The notes: generated from the sequence alone by a model not told the origin. A DNA stretch of 64,000 nucleotides from Cerasicoccus maritimus (GCA_031296935.1 JAVDPD010000024.1:1-64000), one strand, 5' to 3'; shown: positions 10,585 to 19,002, counted from the stretch's first letter. Numbers and translations are program-made.

Positions 10585-11595
10585 TCAATCACTTAAAGGC
10601 ACATTGCCTAAAGCGGAATAAACCGCCGTTACGGCCTTGGCCATGCGGTCGTAGTCGAGGGTGTCGGGCGTGTCAGTTAGCTCATGGTAATGCGGGTTTC
10701 GATAGAATGCGGTGTCGGTGACCATGACTGCTGGTATGCCGAGGGGCCAGTAGTTGCGGTGGTCGGAGAAATCGATGCCTGGTATGGTGGGCGGCGCGGC
10801 GATGGACTCAATCGGCAGATCGGTCGCGCCTTTCATGCCAGTCTTCACTTGCTGGACGAAGTCGCGTTGTTCCCAGTTGCCGATGACGGCCAGGAAATTG
10901 CCGGTGTTAGGGTAGATTGCCGTAAGCATGGGCGAGGGATAATCCTGGCTGCCGAAATCGTCACGGTAGTAGCCAATCATTTCGAGCGCGATCATGCCGC
11001 GGACCGGGTGTTTGGCTTGGTCGAGACTCTCGGCGTGGCGCGCGCTGCCCATGTTGCTCGTGCTAAAAAACGGTGGCTCCTCCAGCGGCCAGGTGACGAG
11101 CTCTACGGCGTAGGAGGGCGGGTTAGAGCCGAGCATGCGGGCGAGCTCGAGCAGACCGGCCACGCCGCTGGCGTTGTCATCGGCGCCAGGGGTGTCTTCG
11201 CAACTGTCGTAATGCGCGCCGACAATCCAGCGGGCACCGGTCTTCGGGCCGAAAAACGCGCTGACATTGCGGTAGATGCGGCCGTTGACGTCTAAGGTCT
11301 GTTCGGTCACGCGGCCGCCGGCGTCTTTGAAGTGCTGAGCAATGTAATCGGCGCAGCGGTTCAGGTTGTCCATCTGCTCGTAGTTGCGCGGATGGAACTC
11401 CACAGCGAGTTTTTCGACATGAGCCCGAAGCTTGGCCGCGTCGGCGGTGACTGTCGCAGGCGACTGGCTGGCGAACGTGGGCTGCGACAGGATGAACCAC
11501 ACCGCGAGGATGAACAGGGCGACGGCCGAGCCGACTCGCACCACGAATTTCAGGCACTTGCGCCACCAGGATTGTTTCATGATTGATATTATCAC
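10585..11595 (-). CDS. M28 family zinc metallopeptidase, membrane-anchored
   Basis: A 336-residue aminopeptidase-type protein. An N-terminal helix at about 15-38 (VVRVGSAVALFILAVWFIL) anchors or exports it. The metal-site blocks are easy to see: WIVGAHYDSCEDTPGADDNA (about 123-142, His/Asp ligands), PLEEPPFFSTSNMGSARHAE in place of the usual GEExG loop, and DFSDHRNYWPLGIPAVMVTD, with YHELTDTPDTLDYDRM supplying the last His. Likely a periplasmic aminopeptidase; substrate unknown. The start is either GTG at 11595, with AAGG six bases upstream, or ATG at 11580; I keep the GTG because of the ribosome-binding site. No operon partner. Confidence 0.88.
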   Translation of the reverse strand: MIISIMKQSWWRKCLKFVVRVGSAVALFILAVWFILSQPTFASQSPATVTADAAKLRAHVEKLAVEFHPRNYEQMDNLNRCADYIAQHFKDAGGRVTEQTLDVNGRIYRNVSAFFGPKTGARWIVGAHYDSCEDTPGADDNASGVAGLLELARMLGSNPPSYAVELVTWPLEEPPFFSTSNMGSARHAESLDQAKHPVRGMIALEMIGYYRDDFGSQDYPSPMLTAIYPNTGNFLAVIGNWEQRDFVQQVKTGMKGATDLPIESIAAPPTIPGIDFSDHRNYWPLGIPAVMVTDTAFYRNPHYHELTDTPDTLDYDRMAKAVTAVYSALGNVPLSD

Positions 11596-11721
11596 TTCAG
11601 GCCTTAAATGGCTGGGTTTGTTGGTGAATATATGTAGGCATTAGCGAGCGCTCGTTTGCGGACTTCATTCTTGGATTCCGGTCTTTAACTTTTAATTTGT
11701 TCACTTTAATCTCCCCTGCCA

Positions 11722-12453
11722 ATGATCACCCGCACCCAATTTAAATGGCAACTGCCACCCGCGATCGAAGCCCGTTTGGGTGACTCAACTTATGGTCGGC
11801 AGCGTACCATCTTCGAGGACGGTCACCTGCTGATTATATTGCACGAGCCGCCGGGTCCTGACGACGTCAACCGCGCGCACAAGGTCTTTTGGCGGAAGCC
11901 CATTGGGGAGATTCAGTGCAATGGGCACGACAATGGGGACCGCCAACTGCGGGCGTTCTTTGATCATTATGACACGAAGCTTAAGGCATTGGAAGTGATC
12001 TACGATGAGGCCAAAAACGCCGAGGATTACTTTAAGCTGATAGAGGAGCTGCTGCCGCTCCAGCGCGCCACGACTAATACCTATAGTACGCTCCAGCAGG
12101 CGCGTGAGCTCGTGCGCGAGGACCGTTTTCTGCTCGAAATGCGCGACCGAGCCTACACCATCAGTCGGAACTTCGAGCTGCTGCTCGGCGACGCTAAAAT
12201 GGCGATGGACTTCCGTATTGCCCGGAAGGCTGAGGAGCAGGTGGCGCAGGCAAACATGGCGGTGGAGGCGCAACACCGCTTGAATATTTTGGCGGCGGTC
12301 TTCTTTCCGTTGACGGCCATAGCGACCATCTTTGGTATGAATTTGGCCCACGGCTTCGAGGGCGAATCACCGCTAGTGTTTTGGATCGTCTTCGTGGTTG
12401 GATTAGTCACTGGGTTGGCGCTTAAGGGCTGGGTGGTTAGCGGTCGAAAGTAG
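11722..12453 (+). CDS. short CorA-like transporter family protein
   Basis: A 243-residue protein. The middle part (about 75-190) is a long charged helical region like the CorA stalk, and the C-terminus has two transmembrane helices: about 187-205 (LNILAAVFFPLTAIATIF) running into the CorA selectivity signature GMN at 205-207, and about 218-238 (VFWIVFVVGLVTGLALKG). GMN with a two-helix C-terminus defines the CorA/2-TM-GxN family, so a divalent cation channel is likely. It is shorter than typical CorA (about 310-350) because the N-terminal cytoplasmic domain is reduced, and the residues after GMN (LAHGFEGES) differ from the usual loop. Cation preference cannot be stated. Confidence 0.75.
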   Translation: MITRTQFKWQLPPAIEARLGDSTYGRQRTIFEDGHLLIILHEPPGPDDVNRAHKVFWRKPIGEIQCNGHDNGDRQLRAFFDHYDTKLKALEVIYDEAKNAEDYFKLIEELLPLQRATTNTYSTLQQARELVREDRFLLEMRDRAYTISRNFELLLGDAKMAMDFRIARKAEEQVAQANMAVEAQHRLNILAAVFFPLTAIATIFGMNLAHGFEGESPLVFWIVFVVGLVTGLALKGWVVSGRK

Positions 12454-12493
12454 GTCAAAGCAACGACTCGCAGTCGTCTTTTAAAATTTTCTA

Positions 12494-12518
12494 TTGACGC
12501 TCGACCCTACACGTGTTG
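12494..12518 (+). promoter_or_regulatory. LacI-type operator (ACACGTGT) inside the promoter of the LacI gene
   Basis: TTGACG at 12494-12499 fits a -35 box; the palindrome core ACACGTGT at 12509-12516, written in context as CCCTACACGTGTTG, follows within the spacer, and a weak -10 (GGATAT, 12518-12523) comes after. The same block occurs before the operon at 13.7 kb and before the gene at 63,969. The central CG dyad is typical of LacI-family operators, so autoregulation by the adjacent LacI protein is likely. Confidence 0.8.
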
Positions 12519-12598
12519 GATATGTCGGTTTTCTTTGAGTGAATTCATCGTTCGCTCTTGTAAACGTCTCGTTTTAGTCCCCAAAACACACACGATCG

Positions 12599-13657
12599 TT
12601 GTCGAAAAATACCTCCAGCTCAGTAGGCACCACCGCGGCTTTGGCGCGGCACTTGGGGCTGTCCCGATGGACGGTTTCTCGCGTGCTGAATGGCCATCCG
12701 GGAGTGCTGCCTGAAACGGTCGAACGCGTGCATCAGGCAATGGCCGAAGTTGGCTTTCAGCCGAACACCTTGGCCCGTGGTTTACGTGGTGGGAGGACGG
12801 GCATTGTGGGCGTTTGCTTTCAGGAATTGGACTCGCCGATCCTGGCGCGCAAGGTTGCGCTCTTGCAGCAGTCGCTGCGGGAATTGGGCTACCACGCGCT
12901 GATCGAGTTGACCAATGTGGACCGCGATCTTGAGCGCGCTGCGCTGCGAAATTTTATGTCGATGCAGGCCGAGGGCATCGTGTTGATTGGCTCCCAGCTT
13001 TCGCCGGATGACGAAACGCTCACCGCTTGCCAGCGGCAGGGTAAGCCACTTATTTGGGTGGACCCGGAAAGCAAGGTCAATGGCGAGGAATTATCCATCG
13101 ACCGCCCGTATTCGATGCGACTGGTGCTCGACCACCTTCATGGTTTGGGGCATCGCAACTTTGCGGTGATGGGGATCGATCCGGGCAACCCTTACGGGGC
13201 CTTTCGCTGGCCAGCATTTGAGAAGCATTGCCGCCGCCTGGAAATCAGCATTGGCGATTCTTCTCGCCAGTATTTTGTGCCGGGCCGCGAACGCCATGAC
13301 TACGAATATGGCCGCGATTTGGCTGAGATGATGTTGGCCGATGCCAAGCCGATGCCAACGGCGATCATTGCACTGAATGACCGCGTGGCTATCGGCGCCA
13401 TGAACCGCCTACGTGAAGCCGGCATCGAGACGCCGCGCGACGTTTCGGTTGTCGGCTATGACAACCTGGAAGTGGGGGGGCACATTCAACCGGCATTGAC
13501 GACGATCGACCAATGCGCCGAAAAATTAATGACGCAAGCGGCCAAAAAAATGGTCGAACTGTTGGACGCTGGCACCACCGACGCCAAACAATCCCGCAGG
13601 CTCATTAAACCCAAATTGATCGTACGCGAATCGACTGCGACTCCGCCGAAATCCTGA
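12599..13657 (+). CDS. LacI family transcriptional regulator of the uronate operon
   Basis: A 352-residue regulator. The N-terminal helix-turn-helix is at about 12-32 (ALARHLGLSRWTVSRVLNGH) with the hinge region up to residue 65 (FQPNTLARGLRGG), followed by a periplasmic-binding-protein-like sensor domain (about 70-340) including the NDRVAIGAMNRLREAG and VSVVGYDNLEVGGHIQPALTTID blocks typical of the family. The start is TTG at 12599; an in-frame TAG lies a few codons upstream and no ATG is available before the helix-turn-helix. The uronate operon follows after 91 bases on the same strand, and both promoters carry the same ACACGTGT operator, so this protein probably represses itself and the operon. 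The inducer is presumably a uronate intermediate (inference). Confidence 0.92.
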   Translation: MSKNTSSSVGTTAALARHLGLSRWTVSRVLNGHPGVLPETVERVHQAMAEVGFQPNTLARGLRGGRTGIVGVCFQELDSPILARKVALLQQSLRELGYHALIELTNVDRDLERAALRNFMSMQAEGIVLIGSQLSPDDETLTACQRQGKPLIWVDPESKVNGEELSIDRPYSMRLVLDHLHGLGHRNFAVMGIDPGNPYGAFRWPAFEKHCRRLEISIGDSSRQYFVPGRERHDYEYGRDLAEMMLADAKPMPTAIIALNDRVAIGAMNRLREAGIETPRDVSVVGYDNLEVGGHIQPALTTIDQCAEKLMTQAAKKMVELLDAGTTDAKQSRRLIKPKLIVRESTATPPKS

Positions 13658-13695
13658 ATTTTGAATCCCGCGAATCCGACCCAAAGCCTTTTTAT

Positions 13696-13719
13696 TTGAC
13701 AAAACCCTACACGTGTTAG
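13696..13719 (+). promoter_or_regulatory. LacI-type operator (ACACGTGT) and -35 box of the uronate operon
   Basis: A perfect -35 box TTGACA at 13696-13701 is followed by AAACC and the operator CCTACACGTGTTAG (core 13709-13716). The core sequence and the left flank match the site at 12507-12518. The -10 box is weak. The site ends about 30 bases before the chosen ATG of the first operon gene. Confidence 0.85.
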
Positions 13720-13748
13720 TTGATGCGTGTAGTTACCTTACTAACGAC

Positions 13749-14732
13749 ATGACCCGAATCCTCCTCACGACTACATCTTACCAGGATACGCCTGGTCCGC
13801 ACCACGACCTCTTGGCCAGCACCGGCGCTGAAATCGTCCGCGAACGCGGCCCGCTTAGCGAAGCGCGCATGCTGGAATTGGCTGGCGATTTTGACGCCTT
13901 TCTTTGCGGTGACGACGCTATCACGCGCGCCGTTTTGGAGAAGGCCACACCGCGCCTGAAGATCATTGGCAAGTATGGCATTGGCGTGGACAAGATCGAC
14001 GTCAAGGCCTGCACCGAAATGGGCATCCCCCTCGGCTTCACGCCTGGAGTCAACCACACCACTGTGGCCGAGCACACGTTCGCGTTGCTGCTGGCGCTGT
14101 TCCGCAGCCTTGTTGAGGAGGTGAACTACGTCTCCTCCGGCAACTGGAAGCGCCTGACCGGCCACGAGATCATGGGCAAGACGATCGGCATCGTGGGTCT
14201 CGGCCGCATCGGCCGCGAAGTCGCGATCCGCGCCAAGGCATTTGGCCTGAAGGTGATCGGCTACGACCTTTACTGGCCGGAAGAATTTGCGAAGGAGCAC
14301 GGCATCGAGCGCGCCGGTGGTTTGACTCAGCTTTTCCACGAGTCGGACATCCTTAGCCTCCACTCGAATCTCACCGATGAGACCCGCGACATGATCAGCG
14401 CGAAGTCCATCCCGAACCTCAAAGACGGCGTGGTTATCATCAACTGCGCACGCGGCGAACTCGTTAACACCCAGGACATGGCCGCAGCGCTTGAGAGCGG
14501 TAAGGTCGCTGGCTACGGTGCCGACGTGCTCGACGAAGAACCACCCTCGCCGGACCACGTTCTCTTGAAGGCCAAGAACTGCATCATCACGCCACACATC
14601 GGCAGCCGTACTTACGAAAGCGTCGTCCGCCAAGCCACGATGGCCACGCAAAACATCGTCAACATGCTCAAGGGCGAAAAGCCGCTTGCGCAAGTCAATG
14701 ACGCACCGATCCCCGCAGCAGTAATCAAGTAA
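13749..14732 (+). CDS. D-isomer-specific 2-hydroxyacid dehydrogenase
   Basis: A 327-residue NAD(P)-dependent oxidoreductase of the phosphoglycerate/glycerate dehydrogenase superfamily. The Rossmann signature GIVGLGRIGREVA is near residue 149; catalytic Arg is in NCARGELV (about 235), Glu in LDEEPP (about 263) and His in TPHIGS (about 281). It interconverts a 2-ketoacid and a D-2-hydroxyacid; the substrate is not clear. I chose ATG at 13749 because an in-frame start farther upstream would lie inside the operator at 13707-13719. First gene of the uronate operon; the next gene starts 13 bases after its stop. Perhaps it reduces a keto acid released from uronate breakdown (inference). Confidence 0.88.
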   Translation: MTRILLTTTSYQDTPGPHHDLLASTGAEIVRERGPLSEARMLELAGDFDAFLCGDDAITRAVLEKATPRLKIIGKYGIGVDKIDVKACTEMGIPLGFTPGVNHTTVAEHTFALLLALFRSLVEEVNYVSSGNWKRLTGHEIMGKTIGIVGLGRIGREVAIRAKAFGLKVIGYDLYWPEEFAKEHGIERAGGLTQLFHESDILSLHSNLTDETRDMISAKSIPNLKDGVVIINCARGELVNTQDMAAALESGKVAGYGADVLDEEPPSPDHVLLKAKNCIITPHIGSRTYESVVRQATMATQNIVNMLKGEKPLAQVNDAPIPAAVIK

Positions 14733-14745
14733 TTCAGTCTGCTCG

Positions 14746-15180
14746 ATGAACCCCCAACACGACATTCCCGCCGTCTGTGCGATGCTGTTATTCAGCATGG
14801 GGTGTTGTGTTGGCGAGACATCACAGGAGTCCATCCAGCGCCGCGAACAGCTCAAGCAGTTGCCAGATAATCATCAGGGCGATGAGCCGCTGGTGTTGGA
14901 TTTCGCTGACTTGGATGAGCCGCCGGCACTGTTGGATAAGTCGCCATTTCCGTTTCCACGGTGGCGTAACAACCCAAAGGACTCCGGCAAGTATTGGATC
15001 TATATCGAGCTGAACGAAGACGGCTGCGCCACGGTGGTTTGCGTCTTTGATGGCCCAAGCCAGCGTTTTCGAGATCTTATCGAAAAAGAACTTTGGGACC
15101 GTCAGTTTACGGCCCCAACACTCAACGGGCAGCCTGTGCGCGCCTATGCATTTTTACCCATACCCATTAAGATACAATGA
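14746..15180 (+). CDS. small secreted protein with TonB-C-terminus-like fold
   Basis: A 144-residue protein. An N-terminal hydrophobic stretch (about 9-21) ends in MGCCVG, which could be a weak lipobox or a plain signal sequence. The C-terminal 55 residues (YWIYIELNEDGCATVVCVFD, then LIEKELWDRQFTAPTLNGQPVRAYAF) look like the TonB C-terminal domain: a beta strand, a helix with a W, and a second strand with N-G-x-P-V. There is no transmembrane TonB N-terminus with a long Pro-rich spacer, so it is not a normal energy transducer. Its last codon overlaps the next start as ATGA (15177-15180), so translation is probably coupled. Its place in a uronate operon is unexplained. Confidence 0.65.
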   Translation: MNPQHDIPAVCAMLLFSMGCCVGETSQESIQRREQLKQLPDNHQGDEPLVLDFADLDEPPALLDKSPFPFPRWRNNPKDSGKYWIYIELNEDGCATVVCVFDGPSQRFRDLIEKELWDRQFTAPTLNGQPVRAYAFLPIPIKIQ

Positions 15181-16268
15181 GCGAAACTTTTTATGTTGTT
15201 CCCGAAAGCCAGCACAACGTGCTGGTGAAGCAAGCTTACCTGAGCCGTGGCTTTGATGACGCCGAAGGCGATGCCGCCGCGAAGTTCTCCGCTTATGCGA
15301 GCACGCATGGCATCCGCACGCACAACGCGCTGAAGGCGCTGCACCTCGACCACTTGTTTGGATCGGGCGCTGGCGGCTGCAAGCCGAGTGCCGTGATCGA
15401 AAAGAAGGAAGGCCGCTTTGCCGCGTCGCAGGTGTGGAACGCCAACCGCAAGCTCGGCCAAGCCACGGCTTACGAAGCGATCGAAACTGCCATCGAGCTC
15501 GCCGACAAATACGGCATTGGTCAAGTGTCCGTCGACAACGCCTTCCACTACCTGTGGGGCGGGGGTTACGTGATGGACGCCGCGCGCCGCGGTTACATCG
15601 CTTACACCAATTGCACCGCCGCGCTGGCGGAAGTCGTTCCCTTCAAGGGCAAGACGCCGACCCTCGGCACCAACCCGCATTCGTGGGGCTTCCCGACCGT
15701 TGACGCCGTCGGTTTCCCGATCGTGATCGACTGGGCAACGAGCGTCATCGCTATGGGCCGCGTGCAGCAGTTCCTCCGTGAAGGCCAGCCGCTGCCGGAA
15801 GGCGCCGCGGTCGATGCCAATGGCCAGCCGACCACCGACGCGAAGGCTGTTGCCGCGCTGACCACCTTTGGCGCGCACAAGGGCTATGGCCTCTCGTTGA
15901 TCAACGAAATCATGGGTGCCTTCATCGGTGGCAGCTTGCCGACTTTGCGTTCGCGCTGGGATCAACAACCCGAAGAAAAGCACACGCCCGCATTCTATTT
16001 CCAAGTGATCCACCCGGACGCCGTTGCCGGCGATTTCGCACTGGGCCGCTCGTCCAAGGAAAATATCAAGGCCGTGCTCGACGATATCCTCGGCCACGGC
16101 AACGAGAGCTGCATCCTGCCTGGCCAGATCGAAGCCGGCGCCGCAGCCCGCACCGCCAAGAACGGTGGCCTGCTGTTCTCCGAAGCGGAAATTAATGGCT
16201 TTAATGAACTCGCCGACGAATGCGGCGCGGAACAATGGAAGGTTGCGGATTTCAAGGTAGCTGAATAA
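15177..16268 (+). CDS. Ldh family (malate/L-lactate dehydrogenase type) oxidoreductase
   Basis: A 363-residue protein of the NADH-dependent Ldh_2 family, which includes 2,3-diketo-L-gulonate reductase, ureidoglycolate and sulfolactate dehydrogenases. The conserved block STHGIRTHNALKALHLDHLF (about 42-60) holds the catalytic His; GTNPHSWGFPT and DWATSVIAMGRV follow near 162-190, and the cofactor-side motif FGAHKGYGLSLINEIM near 235. It reduces a 2-keto acid, reversibly. In this setting a keto-gluconate or diketo-gulonate intermediate is plausible, but the substrate cannot be read from sequence. The start overlaps the previous stop by four bases; the downstream gene begins eight bases after its stop. 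Confidence 0.88.
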   Translation: MSETFYVVPESQHNVLVKQAYLSRGFDDAEGDAAAKFSAYASTHGIRTHNALKALHLDHLFGSGAGGCKPSAVIEKKEGRFAASQVWNANRKLGQATAYEAIETAIELADKYGIGQVSVDNAFHYLWGGGYVMDAARRGYIAYTNCTAALAEVVPFKGKTPTLGTNPHSWGFPTVDAVGFPIVIDWATSVIAMGRVQQFLREGQPLPEGAAVDANGQPTTDAKAVAALTTFGAHKGYGLSLINEIMGAFIGGSLPTLRSRWDQQPEEKHTPAFYFQVIHPDAVAGDFALGRSSKENIKAVLDDILGHGNESCILPGQIEAGAAARTAKNGGLLFSEAEINGFNELADECGAEQWKVADFKVAE

Positions 16269-16276
16269 GCTAAGTC

Positions 16277-16921
16277 ATGAACCGTTTCGCATCCATATTG
16301 TTTGTTGCCGTAGCCCTGCTGTCCGCAGGTTGCTCGAATATGTATTATGGCGCGCTCGAGCAGGTGGGCATCCACAAGCGCGAGCTGTTGGTTGACCGCG
16401 TGGAAGCCGCGCAGGAAAGCCAGGAGGAAGCCAAGGAAGAGTTTGAAGACGCGCTTGAGGCATTCCGCGCCACCGTGAAGGTGGATGGCGGTGAGCTGGA
16501 AAAGCGTTATGACAAACTCAAGGGGCAGTATGAGGATTGCGAAGACCGCGCCGAAGCAGTCCGTGATCGCATTGCCGCCGTGGAAGACGTGGCCGAATCG
16601 TTGTTCAAGGAATGGGAGAGCGAGCTCGACGACTATTCACGCGACGACCTCCGCCGTGCCAGCGAAACGCAGCTCCGCCAAACCCGCCGCGAATATTCGC
16701 GCCTGATCAACGCCATGACGCGTGCCGAGGCCAAGATGGATCCCGTGCTCACTGCCTTTGGCGATCAGGTGCTTTTCCTGAAGCATAATTTAAACGCCCG
16801 CGCCATCGCGTCACTCAAGAACGAGGTGACCACGGTCGAGCGTGACGTCGCAGCCCTCATCGACGAAATGAATACCGCGATTGAGGAAGCCGAGACGTTC
16901 ATATCCCAAATGAAAAATTAA
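16277..16921 (+). CDS. DUF2959 family lipoprotein
   Basis: A 214-residue protein with a lipoprotein signal (lipobox LLSAGC, cysteine about 19) and a long, highly charged coiled-coil body rich in Glu, Lys and Arg (ESQEEAKEEFEDALEAFR and onward). The pattern YYGALEQVGIHKRELLVDRV just after the lipid anchor is characteristic of DUF2959, a family of unknown function. It is expected to sit on the outer or inner membrane as a helical rod. It is an odd member of a sugar-acid operon, eight bases downstream of the dehydrogenase and 29 bases upstream of the kinase. Confidence 0.8.
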   Translation: MNRFASILFVAVALLSAGCSNMYYGALEQVGIHKRELLVDRVEAAQESQEEAKEEFEDALEAFRATVKVDGGELEKRYDKLKGQYEDCEDRAEAVRDRIAAVEDVAESLFKEWESELDDYSRDDLRRASETQLRQTRREYSRLINAMTRAEAKMDPVLTAFGDQVLFLKHNLNARAIASLKNEVTTVERDVAALIDEMNTAIEEAETFISQMKN

Positions 16922-16950
16922 CCCTCCAATATACCCACACACTAACTACC

Positions 16951-18048
16951 ATGGCCATAGAACTACGTCCCGCCTCAGAATGCGTTTACGATGAAATTTC
17001 ACTCGGCGAAGTGATGCTTCGCCTCGACCCGGGCGAAGGTCGCATCCACACCGCCCGCCAATTTACCGCTTGGGAAGGCGGCGGCGAATACAACGTGGCC
17101 CGCGGCCTGCGCCGTTGCTTTGGCTTGAAGACGGCCGTTGTGACGGCGTTTGCAGATAATCCCGTCGGTCGCCTGATCGAAGACTTCATTCTGCAGGGCG
17201 GCGTCGACACCGACTTCATCCAGTGGAAGGAATACGACGGCATTGGCCGCGAAGTGCGCAACGGCCTCAACTTCACCGAGCGCGGCTTCGGTATTCGTGG
17301 CGCGGTCGGTTGCCCGGACCGTGGCCTCACCGCCGCCAGTCAGATGAAGCCCGGCGACGTTGACTGGGATCACATTTTCGGCAAGCTCGGCGCACGCTGG
17401 TTCCACACCGGCGGCATCTATGCGGCCCTCAGCGACACCTGCCCGGAGACCGTGATCGAAGCCGTGAAGGCCGCGAAGAAATACGGCACCATCGTTTCTT
17501 ACGACCTTAACTACCGTCCGTCCCTGTGGAAGGCGATCGGCGGCCACGCGCGTTGCCAGGAAGTGAACCGCGAAATCGCCAAGTATGTCGACGTGATGAT
17601 CGGAAACGAAGAAGACTTCACGGCTTGCCTCGGTTTTGAAGTTGAAGGCGTGGACGAAAATATTTCTCACATCGAAATCGATGCGTTCAAGAACATGATC
17701 AAGACCGCGGTTAAGGAGTTCCCGAACTTCAAGGCCACGGCCACGACGCTGCGCGCAGTGAAGACCGCCACTATCAACGACTGGGGCGCGATTGCCTGGC
17801 ACGACGGCGAGTTCTACGAATCGAAGCCCTACCCGGCGCTTGAAATCATGGACCGCGTAGGCGGCGGCGACAGCTTTGCCAGTGGCCTGATCTACGGCTT
17901 CCTCGACAGCGGATGCCCGCAGCAAGCCGTCGACTACGGCGCCGCGCATGGCGCGCTGGCGATGACCACTCCCGGCGACACCACTATGGCGAGCAAGAAG
18001 GAAGTGGCTAAGATCGTGGGCGGTGGCGGCGCACGCGTTGATCGCTAG
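16951..18048 (+). CDS. kdgK: PfkB family sugar kinase, probable 2-keto-3-deoxygluconate kinase
   Basis: A 365-residue ribokinase-fold kinase. The start EISLGEVMLRLDPGEGRIHTAR matches KDG kinases, which begin with a G-E-x-M/L-x-R pattern; EGGGEYNVARGLRR is the substrate-binding PfkB signature 1, and RVGGGDSFASGLIYGF near 300 is signature 2 with the catalytic Asp in GGGDSF. It is expected to phosphorylate 2-keto-3-deoxygluconate to KDPG, the last step before the aldolase. Uronate isomerase and the SDR reductase just downstream support this role. No KDPG aldolase is in the window. A 93-base gap with an inverted repeat follows. Confidence 0.85.
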   Translation: MAIELRPASECVYDEISLGEVMLRLDPGEGRIHTARQFTAWEGGGEYNVARGLRRCFGLKTAVVTAFADNPVGRLIEDFILQGGVDTDFIQWKEYDGIGREVRNGLNFTERGFGIRGAVGCPDRGLTAASQMKPGDVDWDHIFGKLGARWFHTGGIYAALSDTCPETVIEAVKAAKKYGTIVSYDLNYRPSLWKAIGGHARCQEVNREIAKYVDVMIGNEEDFTACLGFEVEGVDENISHIEIDAFKNMIKTAVKEFPNFKATATTLRAVKTATINDWGAIAWHDGEFYESKPYPALEIMDRVGGGDSFASGLIYGFLDSGCPQQAVDYGAAHGALAMTTPGDTTMASKKEVAKIVGGGGARVDR

Positions 18049-18062
18049 TGAACCACGTTTGA

Positions 18063-18113
18063 AAGTGTGTAGGTGCGTATGTGCGAAAGTTTTTCGTGAC
18101 GACCTACACACTT
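18063..18113 (+). repeat. intercistronic hairpin between kinase and SDR gene
   Basis: Perfect 12-bp inverted repeat AAGTGTGTAGGT (18063-18074) and ACCTACACACTT (18102-18113), with an inner stem CGAAA/TTTCG inside the 27-base loop. It is followed by a run of TTACACAC-type units up to the next RBS region. A related, less perfect hairpin lies in the next gap at 18935-18970. No T run follows, so it is unlikely to be a terminator; it may protect or attenuate the transcript. Confidence 0.6.
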
Positions 18114-18141
18114 ACTAACTTACACACTTACACACTTTATT

Positions 18142-18921
18142 ATGTCAGAATACCTGAACGAACTATTCACTTTGCAGGGCAAAGTAGCTGTCGTCATTGG
18201 CGGCACGGGTGAACTCTGCGGCGCGATGGCCGAGGGCCTTGCCGGCGCTGGCGCAACCGTGGTGCTGGTTGGCCGCAACGAAGAAAAGGCGCAAGCTCGC
18301 CTCGACAAGATTCACGCTTTCCACGGTGTGAGCTACTTTGAAAAGTGCGACGTCGGTTCGAAGGACGCGCTCGAAGATTTGCTGGAGCGCGTGCTCAAGA
18401 AGAGCGGCCAAGTGGACATCGTCGTCAATGGCGCAGGTGTCAACAGCCCTACGCCGTTCCTTGAAATCCAAGAGGAAGAATACGACCGCATCATGGACGT
18501 GAATACGAAGGCAGTGTTCTTCGCCTGCCAGGTGTTTGGCCGTTACTTCGTGGAGCGCGGGCAGGGCGGCAGCATGATCAACGTCGGCTCGATGTCGGGC
18601 GTTAAGCCGCTTTCGCGCGTGTTCACTTACTCGGCTTCCAAGGCCGCCGTGCACAACCTTTCGCAGAACCTCGCCCGTGAATGGGCCCCGCAAAACATCC
18701 GTGTCAACACGCTGGTGCCGGGCTTCTTCCCTGCCGAGCAAAACAAGAAGGTGCTCACGGAAGAGCGCGTTGCGCAGATCATGGGCCACACGCCGATGAA
18801 GCGCTTCGGCGAAGCCAAGGAGTTGATTGGTGCCACGCTGCTACTCGCTTCAGACGCCGGTTCGTTTATCACCGGGCACGAGCTGCTCGTCGATGGTGGT
18901 TACGCAGCGATGACGATCTAA
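18142..18921 (+). CDS. SDR family oxidoreductase, probable fructuronate reductase / D-mannonate oxidoreductase
   Basis: A 259-residue classical short-chain dehydrogenase. The cofactor motif is [19 protein letters not shown] (about 20-38), followed by NGAGVN near 92, catalytic Ser in INVGSMSG near 150, and YSASK (Tyr about 163). The opening [20 protein letters not shown] resembles the SDR-type enzymes that reduce fructuronate to mannonate or 5-keto-gluconate to gluconate. Placement between the KDG-kinase-like gene and uronate isomerase favours fructuronate to D-mannonate. Exact substrate is inferred from context. Confidence 0.85.
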   Translation: MSEYLNELFTLQGKVAVVIGGTGELCGAMAEGLAGAGATVVLVGRNEEKAQARLDKIHAFHGVSYFEKCDVGSKDALEDLLERVLKKSGQVDIVVNGAGVNSPTPFLEIQEEEYDRIMDVNTKAVFFACQVFGRYFVERGQGGSMINVGSMSGVKPLSRVFTYSASKAAVHNLSQNLAREWAPQNIRVNTLVPGFFPAEQNKKVLTEERVAQIMGHTPMKRFGEAKELIGATLLLASDAGSFITGHELLVDGGYAAMTI

Positions 18922-18934
18922 CATTGGTTCGAAT

Positions 18935-18970
18935 GTGTGTAGGTGCGTAAGCCGTAACTAACCTATACAC
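18935..18970 (+). repeat. second intercistronic hairpin, variant of 18063-18113
   Basis: GTGTGTAGGT (18935-18944) pairs with ACCTATACAC (18961-18970), one mismatch, loop 16 bases. The left arm and following GCG are the same as in the preceding gap. It lies between the SDR gene and uronate isomerase, 32 bases before the start of the latter. Confidence 0.5.
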
Positions 18971-19002
18971 TTACATACTTATTCACCTTCACACTTCTCA
19001 TC

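Noticed and set aside
11600..11720. Possible tRNA or riboswitch between the M28 and CorA-like genes
   Set aside because: No cloverleaf or conserved aptamer pattern was found by eye.
13713..13748. Upstream extension of the hydroxyacid dehydrogenase by 12 codons
   Set aside because: The GTG would lie inside the operator, and the ATG at 13749 has the normal start of the family.
18102..18140. Rho-independent terminator within the uronate operon
   Set aside because: No T run follows the hairpin, and the next genes clearly belong to the same pathway.
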